Shown in pieces: positions 1-8,116 of a stretch of DNA of 64,000 nt. The position numbers and the translations under genes are program-made. The number at the start of each line of letters is the position of its first letter. Positions within the stretch are counted from its first letter, which is position 1. Below the pieces are notes generated by a model, which was given only the letters and a program-made list of their open reading frames with translations, had not been told where the DNA came from and did not search any database. Origin of the DNA: VRUE01 sp044867645 (GTDB lineage: Bacteria > Actinomycetota > Thermoleophilia > Solirubrobacterales > 70-9); contig JBIOVI010000025.1 in NCBI GenBank assembly GCA_044867645.1, positions 62,001 through 126,000 of the forward strand, written 5' to 3'.

Positions 1-171
1 GTCGGTTGGGAAGCCGGGCAAGTTGGTCGCGTCTTTGAGCCCGCCCGAGTTGACGGCGAGCAGGAAGAGGGGAAAGACCAGCGCCGGCACGATCTGCGCC
101 GGTTGGCGCATCGTGCGCAACACCGAGCGGCGGGCCAGCTGCCCGACCTGGGTGCGGAGTCCGCTGCTCAC
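1..171 (-). CDS. ABC-2 type transporter permease, N-terminal part (DrrB-like)
   Basis: The first 57 residues of a gene that runs off the left edge of the window. It starts with GTG, and GTGA overlaps the stop of the upstream ATPase gene, so the two are translationally coupled. A basic amphipathic start (about residues 1-25, Arg-rich) leads into a hydrophobic stretch containing IVPALVFPLFLL, the expected first membrane helix of an ABC-2 export permease. It would form the channel for the ATPase encoded just upstream. The family is inferred from position and this short piece only; the exported substrate cannot be read. Confidence 0.7.
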   Translation of the reverse strand, partial: MSSGLRTQVGQLARRSVLRTMRQPAQIVPALVFPLFLLAVNSGGLKDATNLPGFPTD

Positions 172-1181
172 GCCTTCACCGCTTCCATTTCCTCGCTGTC
201 GGCCTCGGTCTCCTCGCCGGCCCCCTCCAGCGAGCGGCCGGTCTTGGCGAGGAAGACGTCATCTAGGGAGGGAGCGTGCAGCTGCAGCTGCTCGATCGCG
301 ACGCCCTCGGCGTCGAGGGCGCGCACCACCTCGGCGAGCTGCGACTCGCCGCCGTCGAGTCGGACCGAGGCGCCGTTCCGGCGCGTGGCCCCGGCCTGCT
401 CGCCGAACCGGGTCAGCGCCTGCGCCACCCGGTCCCGGTCGGCTGGGTCGCGAGGCACCGCCTCGACGGTGGGACGGCCGATCTCGGCCTTGAGCTCGGC
501 CGGGGTGCCCTCGGCGACGATCTTGCCGTGGTCGATGATCCCGACCCGGTCCGCGAGCGCGTCGGCCTCCTCCAGGTACTGCGTGGTGAGAAAGACGGTG
601 ACGCCCTCCTCGGAGGCGAGCCGGGCCACCTCATCCCAGAGCGCGGTGCGGCTCTGGATGTCGAGGCCGGTGGTGGGCTCGTCGAGGAAGAGGATGCGCG
701 GCCGATGGACGAGCGCCAGCGCGAGGTCAAGCCTCCGTTTCATCCCGCCCGAGTAGTCGCCGACCTTGCGCTCCGCCGCCTCGGAGAGCCCGACCCGGGC
801 GAGCAGCTGCCGCGACCGCTCGACCCGGTCCGCCTTGGGCAGGCCGTGCAGAGCGGTCTGCAGGCGCATGTGCTCGTCGCCGCTGAGCAGCGGGTCCAGC
901 GCCGCCTCCTGCAGGGCGGCGCCGATCGCGCCCCGCACCCGTCCCCCTTCGGCGGCGATGTCGAAGCCGGCGACCCTCGCCGTGCCGGCAGTCGGCGGCA
1001 GCAGCGTGGTCAGCATCAGCACCGTGGTCGACTTGCCCGCTCCGTTGGGGCCGAGGAAGCCGTAGATCTCTCCCGGCGCGACGCGCAGGTCGATCCCGTC
1101 GACCGCGCGTGGCCCGTTCTTGAACTCGCGCACCAGCCCTTCGGCTTCGATACCCGCTCGATCCGTCGTGCCTTCGCTCAT
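168..1181 (-). CDS. ABC transporter ATP-binding protein, DrrA-like drug exporter
   Basis: A 337-aa ATPase that would power efflux with the downstream permease. Walker A is GPNGAGKST at residues 44-52. The signature is YSGGMKRRL, followed by the Walker B region FLDEPTTGLD and a switch histidine region. After about residue 230 comes the C-terminal extension typical of DrrA/daunorubicin-resistance ATPases. The ATG follows a purine-rich AGAAGGG. The gene is divergent from a MarR regulator, with a palindrome between them, so efflux is probably induced by a ligand that releases MarR. The substrate (antibiotic, lipid or other) is unknown. Confidence 0.92.
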   Translation of the reverse strand: MSEGTTDRAGIEAEGLVREFKNGPRAVDGIDLRVAPGEIYGFLGPNGAGKSTTVLMLTTLLPPTAGTARVAGFDIAAEGGRVRGAIGAALQEAALDPLLSGDEHMRLQTALHGLPKADRVERSRQLLARVGLSEAAERKVGDYSGGMKRRLDLALALVHRPRILFLDEPTTGLDIQSRTALWDEVARLASEEGVTVFLTTQYLEEADALADRVGIIDHGKIVAEGTPAELKAEIGRPTVEAVPRDPADRDRVAQALTRFGEQAGATRRNGASVRLDGGESQLAEVVRALDAEGVAIEQLQLHAPSLDDVFLAKTGRSLEGAGEETEADSEEMEAVKA

Positions 1182-1209
1182 CGCATTGCCCTTCTCGACT
1201 TGCCGGTAT

Positions 1210-1244
1210 ATCTCAATAATTGAGATTACCCAAGATTGAGATTA
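1210..1244. promoter_or_regulatory. Probable MarR operator in a divergent promoter
   Basis: Positions 1210-1226 form a perfect 17-bp palindrome, ATCTCAATAATTGAGAT (8-bp arms, one central base). The right-hand half, ATTGAGATTA, recurs as a direct repeat at 1235-1244, 16 bp further on. The site lies in the 75-bp AT-rich gap between the ABC exporter and the MarR gene. Size and symmetry match MarR-family operators, so one bound dimer could repress both directions. Binding is inferred. Confidence 0.7.
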
Positions 1245-1256
1245 GAATACATTCCG

Positions 1257-1730
1257 ATGAGTAAGACGGCGAATAGAGCCGAGCAACCGACGGTCGGCGC
1301 TGCGCGAAGAAACCTCGCGCGCCAGGCCGATCTGGCGCGCGAGGCTTGGGATCTCCTTGCCTCACTTGTCTACCCGCCCCCGTTCCTTCCTATCGCTCGC
1401 GAGCTGGGCCTGCGCCCACCCGCCTTCGGCACCTTGCGCCTGCTTGACGAGCCGCGGACGATGAGCGAGATCGCCGCGGTCCTCCACTGCGACAACTCCA
1501 ACGTGACCGGGATCGTCGACGGGCTGGAAGAGCGCGGTCTTGTCGTCCGTCAGCCCTCCGAGGAGGACCGGCGGGTGAAGCTGATCGCGCTCACCGCCGA
1601 GGGCCGCCGCGTCCGCGCCCGCCTGATGCGGGCGGTGGAAAAGCCGCCGGCCTGGCTGACCCGGCTCTCGGCGGCAGACCAGCGCACCCTGCGCGACCTG
1701 CTCCACCGCGCGAGCGCCGACAGCGCCTGA
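1257..1730 (+). CDS. MarR-family transcriptional regulator
   Basis: A 157-aa winged-helix repressor. The DNA-binding core is near residues 55-105: MSEIAAVLHCDNSNVTGIVD is the helix-turn-helix, and RRVKLIALTAEG is the wing and following helix. Flanking helices would form the dimer interface. The ATG at 1257 is preferred; an in-frame TTG at 1236 would place the second operator half-site inside the gene. It is divergent from the ABC exporter and probably represses both that exporter and itself through the adjoining palindrome. Confidence 0.93.
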   Translation: MSKTANRAEQPTVGAARRNLARQADLAREAWDLLASLVYPPPFLPIARELGLRPPAFGTLRLLDEPRTMSEIAAVLHCDNSNVTGIVDGLEERGLVVRQPSEEDRRVKLIALTAEGRRVRARLMRAVEKPPAWLTRLSAADQRTLRDLLHRASADSA

Positions 1731-1783
1731 GCAAACGCAAACTCCTTGACGGCGCGCCGCCGCCACGTAGTGTGGACATCGCG

Positions 1784-3139
1784 ATGCCACCGGAGACCCA
1801 ATACGCACGCAGTGGCGATGTAGGTATCGCCTACCAGGTGTTTGGAGAGGGGGACATCGACCTCCTCGTCGCCTTCCCTTACCTCTCGCATCTCGACCTG
1901 ATGTGGGAAAGCCCGGCCGTGTCTCGCTTCCTGCGCCGCCTCGGTGCCTTCGCCCGTGTGATCGTCTTCGACCGCCGCGGCGTCGGGCTTTCCGACCCGG
2001 TGGCGGGCGCGCCGACCCTGGAGGAGCGGATGGACGACGTCCGCGCCGTGATGGATGCAGCGAGCTGCGAGCGGGCGGCGCTGTTCGGCATGTCGGAGGG
2101 GTCGACGATGTGCATGCTGTTTGCCGCTACCTATCCGCAGCGGACCTCGGCCCTGGTGCTGTGGGGGGCGATGGCGCGCTCGACGGCCGCCCCGGACTAC
2201 CCCTGGGCGCTGGAGAAGGAGGTGGTGCAGGAAGCAAATGACGAGCTCATAGCGCCGCTCTGGGGTAAGGGCGCGACGATCGAGATCTTCTCGCCGAGCC
2301 TGGCCGACGATCCCCGCGCCCGCGAGTTTCAGGCCCGCTTCGAGCGTCAGGCGGCGAGCCCGATGCGGGTCAAGCAGCTGCTGCAGATGTTCTTCGACAC
2401 CGACGTGCGCGGAGCGCTGCCGCTGATCCAAGCGCCGACCCTGGTCCTGCACCGTCGCCACGATCGCGCCGTCAACTATCGCGCCGCGCGCTGGCTCGCC
2501 GAGCAGATCGAGGGCAGCCGCTACGCCGAGCTGGAGGGCGAAGACCACTTCCCCTGGGTGGGCAACAGCAACGCGGCGCTGGAGGCGATCGAGGAGTTCC
2601 TCACCGGGGTGCGGCCGGGTCCGGCGCCGGAGCGGGTGCTGGCGACGGTCCTCTTCACCGACATCGTCGACTCGACCCGCCTCGCGACCGAGATGGGCGA
2701 CCGGCGCTGGCGCGACCTGCTCGAGGAGCACCAGGAAGTGGTCCGCGACCATCTGCGGCGCTTCGAGGGCCGCGAGATCAAGACGACCGGCGACGGCTTC
2801 CTCGCCGTCTTCGACGGTCCGACCCGGGCCGCCGAGTGCGCGCGGGCGATCGTCGACGACATGCCCTCGCTGGGAATCGAGGTGCGGGCCGGCCTGCACA
2901 CCGGCGAGGTCGAGCTGATGGGCGACGACGTCGGCGGCATCGCGGTTCACGTCGCCGCCCGCATCGCGGCGCTGGCCGATGCCCGCACGGTGCTCGCTTC
3001 GCGCACCGTGCGCGATCTCGCCGCCGGCTCCGGCATCGAGTTCGACTCCTTCGGACGCCACTCGTTGAAGGGGGTCTCCGACGAGTGGGACGTCTACAGC
3101 GTCGTCTCGACCCCGCTAACCGCGCATCGACGGGCCTAG
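1784..3139 (+). CDS. Alpha/beta hydrolase fused to a class III nucleotide cyclase domain
   Basis: A 451-aa two-domain protein. Residues about 1-265 are an alpha/beta hydrolase with nucleophile elbow GMSEGS. Residues about 285-450 are a class III adenylate/guanylate cyclase catalytic domain. It retains both metal-binding aspartate motifs, FTDIVDST and TTGDGFLAVFD. This fusion is common in Actinobacteria; the hydrolase part may sense or process a small ligand and alter cyclic nucleotide output. The ATG at 1784 is taken; a GTG at 1772 is also open. Neither has a strong ribosome site. The stop overlaps the convergent gene by 4 bases. Confidence 0.88.
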   Translation: MPPETQYARSGDVGIAYQVFGEGDIDLLVAFPYLSHLDLMWESPAVSRFLRRLGAFARVIVFDRRGVGLSDPVAGAPTLEERMDDVRAVMDAASCERAALFGMSEGSTMCMLFAATYPQRTSALVLWGAMARSTAAPDYPWALEKEVVQEANDELIAPLWGKGATIEIFSPSLADDPRAREFQARFERQAASPMRVKQLLQMFFDTDVRGALPLIQAPTLVLHRRHDRAVNYRAARWLAEQIEGSRYAELEGEDHFPWVGNSNAALEAIEEFLTGVRPGPAPERVLATVLFTDIVDSTRLATEMGDRRWRDLLEEHQEVVRDHLRRFEGREIKTTGDGFLAVFDGPTRAAECARAIVDDMPSLGIEVRAGLHTGEVELMGDDVGGIAVHVAARIAALADARTVLASRTVRDLAAGSGIEFDSFGRHSLKGVSDEWDVYSVVSTPLTAHRRA

Positions 3140-3747
3140 ACGAGCGCCGGGCGGCGGAAGAGCTCCGCGGAGGGGATCCCGATCACCTCGCCCTTGAAGC
3201 GCTTCTGGCGCCCATAGACCACCCAGGTGGTGTCGATTTCGCCGATGTCGAGATCGAGCCGCAGCTCGTCCACATGCTCTTCGACGTGCTCCATGTGGGT
3301 GAGGCCGGAGTCGTAGTCGCCGCGCAGCAGGCCTTCGGCGACGAGTGGCTTCGAGGCGACGTCGATCACCTCGTCCCACTGGGACAGGTCGACGTAGCCC
3401 TTGGTGGCAGGGACGATTCCCAGCGAGCGCGGTCTCTCCACGTCCCGCCGGCTCAGCAGCACCAGGTGCTTGGTCGGGTAGATGAAGGTGTCGACCACCC
3501 AGACCTCGGTCCAGTGCTTCTCGGTGATCTCATGGACCTTGGGGTGGGCGCTGCACTGGACGAGAAAGGCGCCGGGCGTCTCACGAAGCATCTCCAGGCC
3601 GACGAAGAAGTCGGTGATCAGCTCGATCTCGTAGTCGTCGATCCCCTGGAAGCGCATGTAGTTCATGACCGCCCGCTCGTGGCAGGTCCCGCCCGGCCCG
3701 AGCGTGATCAGCATTGGCTTGTCGAAGCGCTCCTCGCTCGACTCCAT
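3136..3747 (-). CDS. Prephenate dehydratase-fold protein, BacA-like
   Basis: A 203-aa protein whose N-terminus, LITLGPGGTCHERAV, resembles the first motif of prephenate dehydratases. Its length and two-lobed layout match BacA of bacilysin synthesis (about 204 aa), a prephenate decarboxylase. The C-terminal ACT regulatory domain of true PheA is absent. Likely chemistry is on prephenate or an arogenate-like substrate, but no bacilysin-type partner genes are nearby. It is convergent with the hydrolase-cyclase gene. Assignment rests on motif and length; the product is unknown. Confidence 0.6.
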   Translation of the reverse strand: MESSEERFDKPMLITLGPGGTCHERAVMNYMRFQGIDDYEIELITDFFVGLEMLRETPGAFLVQCSAHPKVHEITEKHWTEVWVVDTFIYPTKHLVLLSRRDVERPRSLGIVPATKGYVDLSQWDEVIDVASKPLVAEGLLRGDYDSGLTHMEHVEEHVDELRLDLDIGEIDTTWVVYGRQKRFKGEVIGIPSAELFRRPALV

Positions 3748-3769
3748 CAGAAGACATAGATTACTCGAT

Positions 3770-4612
3770 TTAAACGAAGCGCCTGACGAAGTTGAGCGCG
3801 ATGTCGGCGACCTCGCGCCAGCCGCTGTCGATCGTCAGCGAGTGGCCGCGATTGGGAACCTCGACCAACTCCGTCACGCCCTCGTTGCGTTTCTGCTTCT
3901 TGTAGGCGGCGTTGCTCATCGCCGGCGGCACACTGTGATCTTTCTCGCCGGTGAAGATCAAGAGCGGCCCCCGCTCGGGGTTCTTGCTGTCCACCTTCAA
4001 CTCGGTCCAGGGATTCAAGTTGGCCATCGCCGCCTGGAAGAGCGGCGCGCCGGGAGCGGCGACGTGGAAGGTCTCGTGCAGCCCCCGGGCCTCATCCTCG
4101 TCGACCGCGTTGGCCCAGCCGTAGCGAAACTGCTCGTAGGTCAGGGCGATCCCCCGGCCGCGGTTGAGCGGGTTGCGCAGCACCGGCATCGTCGAGCGCA
4201 GCGCCGGGATCGGCAGCGGCAGCACGCCGCGGAAGGGCGCCGGGTCGATCGCGACCGAGGCCGCGGACAGCCCGCGGCCGGCGACGATCTGCGTCAGGAG
4301 TCCGCCGAAAGAGTGTCCAACCACGGCGGGCTTCCTGTTCAGCGCGCCGATCACCTCGCCGGCGTGCTCGGCCACCGTCCCCACCTTCTGGCCGGCGAAG
4401 GCTTCGGGGTTCGCCCGCGCCTCCTCGACCGACGCCGGGTCGCCGGGCCAATCCACTGTGACCGGGGCATAACCCGCCTCCTCGAAGAGAGCCGTCCAGC
4501 GTCCCCAGCTGCTCGCCAGCAGCCAGAGGCCATGGATGAAGACGACCGGCGTCCTCCCGCCTGCGTTCGCCGCCTCGACCTGCCCTGCCTCACGCTCGGT
4601 GATGGTCGCCAT
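3770..4612 (-). CDS. Alpha/beta hydrolase
   Basis: A 280-aa cytosolic hydrolase. The oxyanion-side motif FIHGLW is near residue 25 and the nucleophile elbow is GHSFGG. The acid is probably Asp in GEKDHSVP, and the catalytic His lies in NRGHSLTID near the C-terminus, so the Ser-Asp-His triad looks complete. A weak AAAGGCG ribosome site precedes the ATG. Similar proteins are annotated as esterases or lipases; the substrate is unknown. It is separated from the BacA-like gene by 22 bases and may be co-transcribed with it. Confidence 0.85.
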   Translation of the reverse strand: MATITEREAGQVEAANAGGRTPVVFIHGLWLLASSWGRWTALFEEAGYAPVTVDWPGDPASVEEARANPEAFAGQKVGTVAEHAGEVIGALNRKPAVVGHSFGGLLTQIVAGRGLSAASVAIDPAPFRGVLPLPIPALRSTMPVLRNPLNRGRGIALTYEQFRYGWANAVDEDEARGLHETFHVAAPGAPLFQAAMANLNPWTELKVDSKNPERGPLLIFTGEKDHSVPPAMSNAAYKKQKRNEGVTELVEVPNRGHSLTIDSGWREVADIALNFVRRFV

Positions 4613-4664
4613 CGCATTCGCCTTTCTGGAGGTGCTGGGCCATGAACCGGTTGAGAAGTTTGAC

Positions 4665-5588
4665 CTAACTGACCGGCGGCGGCGATCCCTCCGCGCTTGC
4701 CGCGAGCGTCTCGTCCCAACCGCAGACTAGGCAGGCGTGGCGGAAGGCGGAGCTGGCGAAGCCGAGGGCGTAGGCGCGCGGATCCGCGGCGGCGCGGACG
4801 TCGTCCCAGTCGAGGACGTACAAACCCATTCCGTCATCCCAGCGAGCGGCCTCGGGATCCAGCCTGGCATCCTCGAATCCAGGCGGCGCTGGATGTGCGT
4901 AGACGTAGAACGCCGCCTTGCCGTGGCGCGGATCGCCGGGCCACCAGCCGACGGCGACCTCCTGCGAGTCCATCGAGTTGCGCATGATGAAGTCGTCGGA
5001 AGGCGGCTCGGCGGCTCGGCCGGAGAAGAGGTTGACCGCCAGGTCGAAGGAGCCCCACCAGGCGTTGACCGGCGTCGAGCGCCCGCGGTAGGGGGCGCGG
5101 AAGGCGGTGAGGACGAGGCCGGCCTGAGTAGCCGCGGCGAAGTAGGAGGCGACTCTCTCGGTGTCGTAGGTCGCGTGCTCCTCGTCCTCGTCGAGCGGGG
5201 TGCTCCAATGCGCCTCCTGCGGAGTGGGATCGATCTCGACCGCGCCGGCCAGCTCACCTACCGCCGTCAGCAGCTCGCGCGTGACGCTCCCCACCGCCCG
5301 GTTTGGGGTAAGCGGCAGGCGGCGCGTCCGGCCGTCGCTGTGTTCGGCGATCGCCTCGTGCGTGTGCAGGTCGAGCGCCACGGCGAAGGCGCCGGAGCCG
5401 TCGGGGGCCGGCAACGGTGCGGTCTCCCAGCCCCGCGCGGTAAGCCGCAGCGCCGCGTGTTGCAGCTGCGGCTCGGGCGGCGCCAGCACCGCCGCCAACT
5501 TGCCCAGTACCTGGGTGTGGGCGTGAAGCGTGTCGCAGGTCGGCGCCCATTCCTCGTAGGAGATGGGAGGCCAGGTGGGCGACGCCAT
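4665..5588 (-). CDS. DUF5996 family protein
   Basis: A 307-aa protein starting MASPTWPPISYEEWAPT, with HAHTQVLGKL close behind, as in the DUF5996 family. Other recognisable family-like pieces are LTARGW, a YRGRSTPVNAWWGSFDLAV stretch and a Cys/Trp-rich end. The ATG at 5588 starts at the family motif; an upstream in-frame start would add an unrelated basic leader and overlap the divergent promoter. No catalytic function is established for the family. It is divergent from the Ohr gene. Confidence 0.75.
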   Translation of the reverse strand: MASPTWPPISYEEWAPTCDTLHAHTQVLGKLAAVLAPPEPQLQHAALRLTARGWETAPLPAPDGSGAFAVALDLHTHEAIAEHSDGRTRRLPLTPNRAVGSVTRELLTAVGELAGAVEIDPTPQEAHWSTPLDEDEEHATYDTERVASYFAAATQAGLVLTAFRAPYRGRSTPVNAWWGSFDLAVNLFSGRAAEPPSDDFIMRNSMDSQEVAVGWWPGDPRHGKAAFYVYAHPAPPGFEDARLDPEAARWDDGMGLYVLDWDDVRAAADPRAYALGFASSAFRHACLVCGWDETLAASAEGSPPPVS

Positions 5589-5622
5589 CGGCAGACGGTA
5601 GCGCGACCCCGGCGGTAGGTGG

Positions 5623-6081
5623 ATGAGCACTACGCTTACCCGGATGGGCAAGGCTCTCTATACGGCCGAGGCACATGTGACCGGCGGCAGGGTGGCTGGC
5701 CATGGCCGCACCTCCGACGGGGTGTTGGAGGTCGATCTCCGAACCCCGCCCGAGCTGGGCGGCGAGGACACCGGGACCAACCCGGAGCAGCTCTTCGCGG
5801 TCGGCTACGCGGCCTGCTTCGAGGGCGCCCTTGCTGCCGTCGCCCGCCGCAAGAAGCTTGACGTCGGCGACGTCGAGATCGACTCCAAGGTGTCGCTGGT
5901 CAGCGCCGAGGAGCGCACCTTCACGGTCGCGGTCGAGCTTGCCGTGACGCTGCCCTCGGTCGCGGAGGAGGACGCCGTCGAGCTGGTCGGTGCGGCCCAC
6001 AAGGTCTGCCCCTACTCGAACGCGACGCGGGGCAACATCGCGGTGACGCTGAGCGCCAACGGCGCGCCGGTGGCCGGCTAG
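5623..6081 (+). CDS. ohr: Organic hydroperoxide resistance protein (Ohr/OsmC)
   Basis: A 152-aa thiol peroxidase that reduces organic hydroperoxides using lipoylated proteins or thiols. The Ohr signatures are all present: ALYTAEAHVTGGR near the start, TNPEQLFAVGYAACFEGAL with the peroxidatic Cys, and VCPYSNATRGN with the resolving Cys. The conserved part begins at a second ATG (5644); the ATG at 5623 is preceded by GGTAGGTGG with almost no spacing, so the exact start is uncertain. Lipoate synthesis and lpd elsewhere in the window could supply its reducing system. That link is inferred. Confidence 0.93.
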   Translation: MSTTLTRMGKALYTAEAHVTGGRVAGHGRTSDGVLEVDLRTPPELGGEDTGTNPEQLFAVGYAACFEGALAAVARRKKLDVGDVEIDSKVSLVSAEERTFTVAVELAVTLPSVAEEDAVELVGAAHKVCPYSNATRGNIAVTLSANGAPVAG

Positions 6082-6094
6082 CCGCCGGCGCTCG

Positions 6095-7123
6095 TTATTT
6101 GCGCGAGCTCTGTCCGACCTGCGTCGTCAGGGTTGCTTTCGGGGCGCCGGAGCCGACCTTCGCCGCCTTCACCCTGAAGCGGAGCGCTCCCTTCCTCAGC
6201 TTCGAGACTTTGAGGATCGTGAAGGTCGCGCTGGTCGTTTTCGTCACTTTCAGCTTGCCCGGCGGGCGAGGACGCGCCGCGACCGCGAGGACGCCATTTT
6301 TGCCGACCAGCCTCAGCCCGGAGAGCTTGAATTTGTCGAGTGGGCTGGACCAGGTCAGCGTGATCTGAACCGTTTTGGTAGCGGCGCCGATCGAGACGCT
6401 GTGCAATTTGCTCTGGCCCTCGGCGAGCGTGTCGGTGAATTGGCGCGGCGGGGTCTGGCAGGTGAGCGCCGCCCCGACGTTGTTCATCACCGATTGCAGC
6501 GCGCTCGCGTCCGCCAGGGGGAAGAATTTGCCGCCGGTGTCGCTGGCGATTTTTTCGAGCCGCTGTTGGTCCGTGCTCGAGGAGAGCCCGGTGCCGAAGC
6601 CGATCACGTAGGTCGGCACCTTATGAGCCAGATGCGCTTCGTTGTAGGTGCCGACAACGTGGCCGCCGTCGGTGAGGAAGATGCGCGCATCGGCGCTCGG
6701 ATTGTCGGCGTCGGCCTTGGCGAAGGCGGCGTTGTAGTCGGTAGCCCCGTTGTCGGCGTGGATCGCACTGTCGAGCGCACTGCGCATGGCGCTCGCGTTC
6801 GGTCCCACGGGCTCCGGTGGAAACAGGGTGGTGGCGGCGGGCTGTGAACCGAACTCGGAGCCGAACTCGATCGCACCGAGCTGCGTCTTCGGCGAAAGCG
6901 TGCCGATCAGGAGGTTCATCGCCTGCACCCGGAGGCGCCCCCCGTCACTGAATTCCATCGAGATCGAGTCGTCGACGATCGCCTCGATGTTGGCGGCCCT
7001 CGTGCAGGTCGAAGCGCTGGTGTTCGCATCTGGCCCCGCCGCCATGCCCGGCGCAGCGACGATTCCGACGACGAGGAGCACGGCAACTCCCGGTCCCAGC
7101 AGCAGCTTCCCCACTCGTCTCAT
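6095..7123 (-). CDS. Secreted von Willebrand factor A domain protein
   Basis: A 342-aa exported protein. A basic start and a long hydrophobic helix (about residues 10-30, ending near APGMAAG) form a signal peptide. The VWA domain (about 45-240) has a MIDAS-like start, VDDSISM, then a GATDYNAAF threonine motif and FLTDGGH. A Lys-rich beta domain of about 110 residues follows. GGGAGG-type ribosome sequence precedes the ATG at 7123; the longer reading frame is not needed. The probable role is metal-dependent protein binding at the cell surface; the partner is unknown. Confidence 0.8.
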   Translation of the reverse strand: MRRVGKLLLGPGVAVLLVVGIVAAPGMAAGPDANTSASTCTRAANIEAIVDDSISMEFSDGGRLRVQAMNLLIGTLSPKTQLGAIEFGSEFGSQPAATTLFPPEPVGPNASAMRSALDSAIHADNGATDYNAAFAKADADNPSADARIFLTDGGHVVGTYNEAHLAHKVPTYVIGFGTGLSSSTDQQRLEKIASDTGGKFFPLADASALQSVMNNVGAALTCQTPPRQFTDTLAEGQSKLHSVSIGAATKTVQITLTWSSPLDKFKLSGLRLVGKNGVLAVAARPRPPGKLKVTKTTSATFTILKVSKLRKGALRFRVKAAKVGSGAPKATLTTQVGQSSRK

Positions 7124-7269
7124 CCTCGGCCTCCCGATCGAAAGTTTTCCTGCGAGCCACACTAGCGCGCTCCGAGCAGGCCGCGGACGTTTATCTCAGC
7201 GTTGTCGATTTCGTCTGGGCTCGTTCGTCGTATTGATAGAGATACGACCAACGATCAAAGGAGATCACC

Positions 7270-7842
7270 ATGGGAAGGATCGTCGTAACCGAGTTTGTCT
7301 CCCTCGACGGTGTAATCGAGGCTCCGGGTGGGGGCGAGGACTACCGCCATGCGGGATGGACCTTCGAGATCGACCGCGGCGACGAGGGCGACAAGTTCAA
7401 GCTGGACGAGCTCATAGAGGCCGAGGCGCAGCTGTTGGGGCGGGTGACCTACGAAGGGTTCGCCGCCGCCTGGCCGACGATCGAGGACGAGGCCGGTTTC
7501 GCCGAGAAGATGAACTCGATGCCCAAGTACGTCATCTCCTCGACTTTGGAGGAGGCCGCTTGGAGCAACTCGACCGTGCTGCGAGGCGAGGTCGCCGAGG
7601 AGGTGGCGAAGCTGAAGCGGGAGGTGGACGGGGTGATCCTGGTCGCCGGCAGCGCTCAGCTGGTGCAAGCCCTGATCGAGCACGACCTGGTCGACGAGCT
7701 GAGGCTGATGGTCTTCCCGGTACTCCTCGGCTCGGGCAAGCGCCTCTTCGGCGACGTCAGCGACAAGAAGCCTCTGCGGCTGGCTGGATCGCGAACGCTG
7801 GGCGACGGGATCGCGCTGCTCACCTACGAGCCGGCGAGCTAG
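7270..7842 (+). CDS. RibD C-terminal/dihydrofolate reductase-like protein
   Basis: A 190-aa reductase-fold protein of the YyaP/RibD-C group. It starts MGRIVVTEFVSLDGVIEAPG and contains LLGRVTYEGFAAAWP, IYVISST-like and VAGSAQLVQALIEHDLVDE segments. It ends with FPVLLGSGKRLFG, the classic family hallmark. A strong AAAGGAG ribosome site lies 7 bases before the ATG. Members bind NADPH, but most are not true folate reductases, so the substrate is unknown. Its stop overlaps the convergent zinc-ribbon gene by four bases. Confidence 0.88.
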   Translation: MGRIVVTEFVSLDGVIEAPGGGEDYRHAGWTFEIDRGDEGDKFKLDELIEAEAQLLGRVTYEGFAAAWPTIEDEAGFAEKMNSMPKYVISSTLEEAAWSNSTVLRGEVAEEVAKLKREVDGVILVAGSAQLVQALIEHDLVDELRLMVFPVLLGSGKRLFGDVSDKKPLRLAGSRTLGDGIALLTYEPAS

Positions 7843-8042
7843 GCCGAGATTCTGGACGATGTCATCTCGATAAAGCGCGAGGTCATGCGCAGCGGTTTCG
7901 CCGAGACCTCGTCCCGTTGCTGAAAGGCTTTGAAGGTCAGGGGCGACGAGATCCGGTCGCGGGCCTGGCAACGGGGGCAGGTCTCGATCGAAACCGCGTG
8001 CATGGCGCTGTAGCGGCTCCCGCACCTCTCACATCTGAACAT
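7839..8042 (-). CDS. Small zinc-ribbon protein
   Basis: A 67-aa protein with two CxxC knuckles, CERC at residues 4-7 and CPRC about 17 residues later, forming a rubredoxin-like zinc ribbon. A basic, polar tail follows. A strong GGAGAGGAGG ribosome site lies upstream of the ATG at 8042, which is why this short frame is chosen over the longer frame around it. It lies just downstream of the NlpC/P60 gene on the same strand and could be the last gene of that operon. Function unknown. Confidence 0.6.
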   Translation of the reverse strand: MFRCERCGSRYSAMHAVSIETCPRCQARDRISSPLTFKAFQQRDEVSAKPLRMTSRFIEMTSSRISA

Positions 8043-8116
8043 CGTCGTTGCCTCCTCTCCTGGACTATTCGGCTGGGGAAGGACTACCCAGATCGACGCG
8101 ACGTCTAACCAGCGGC

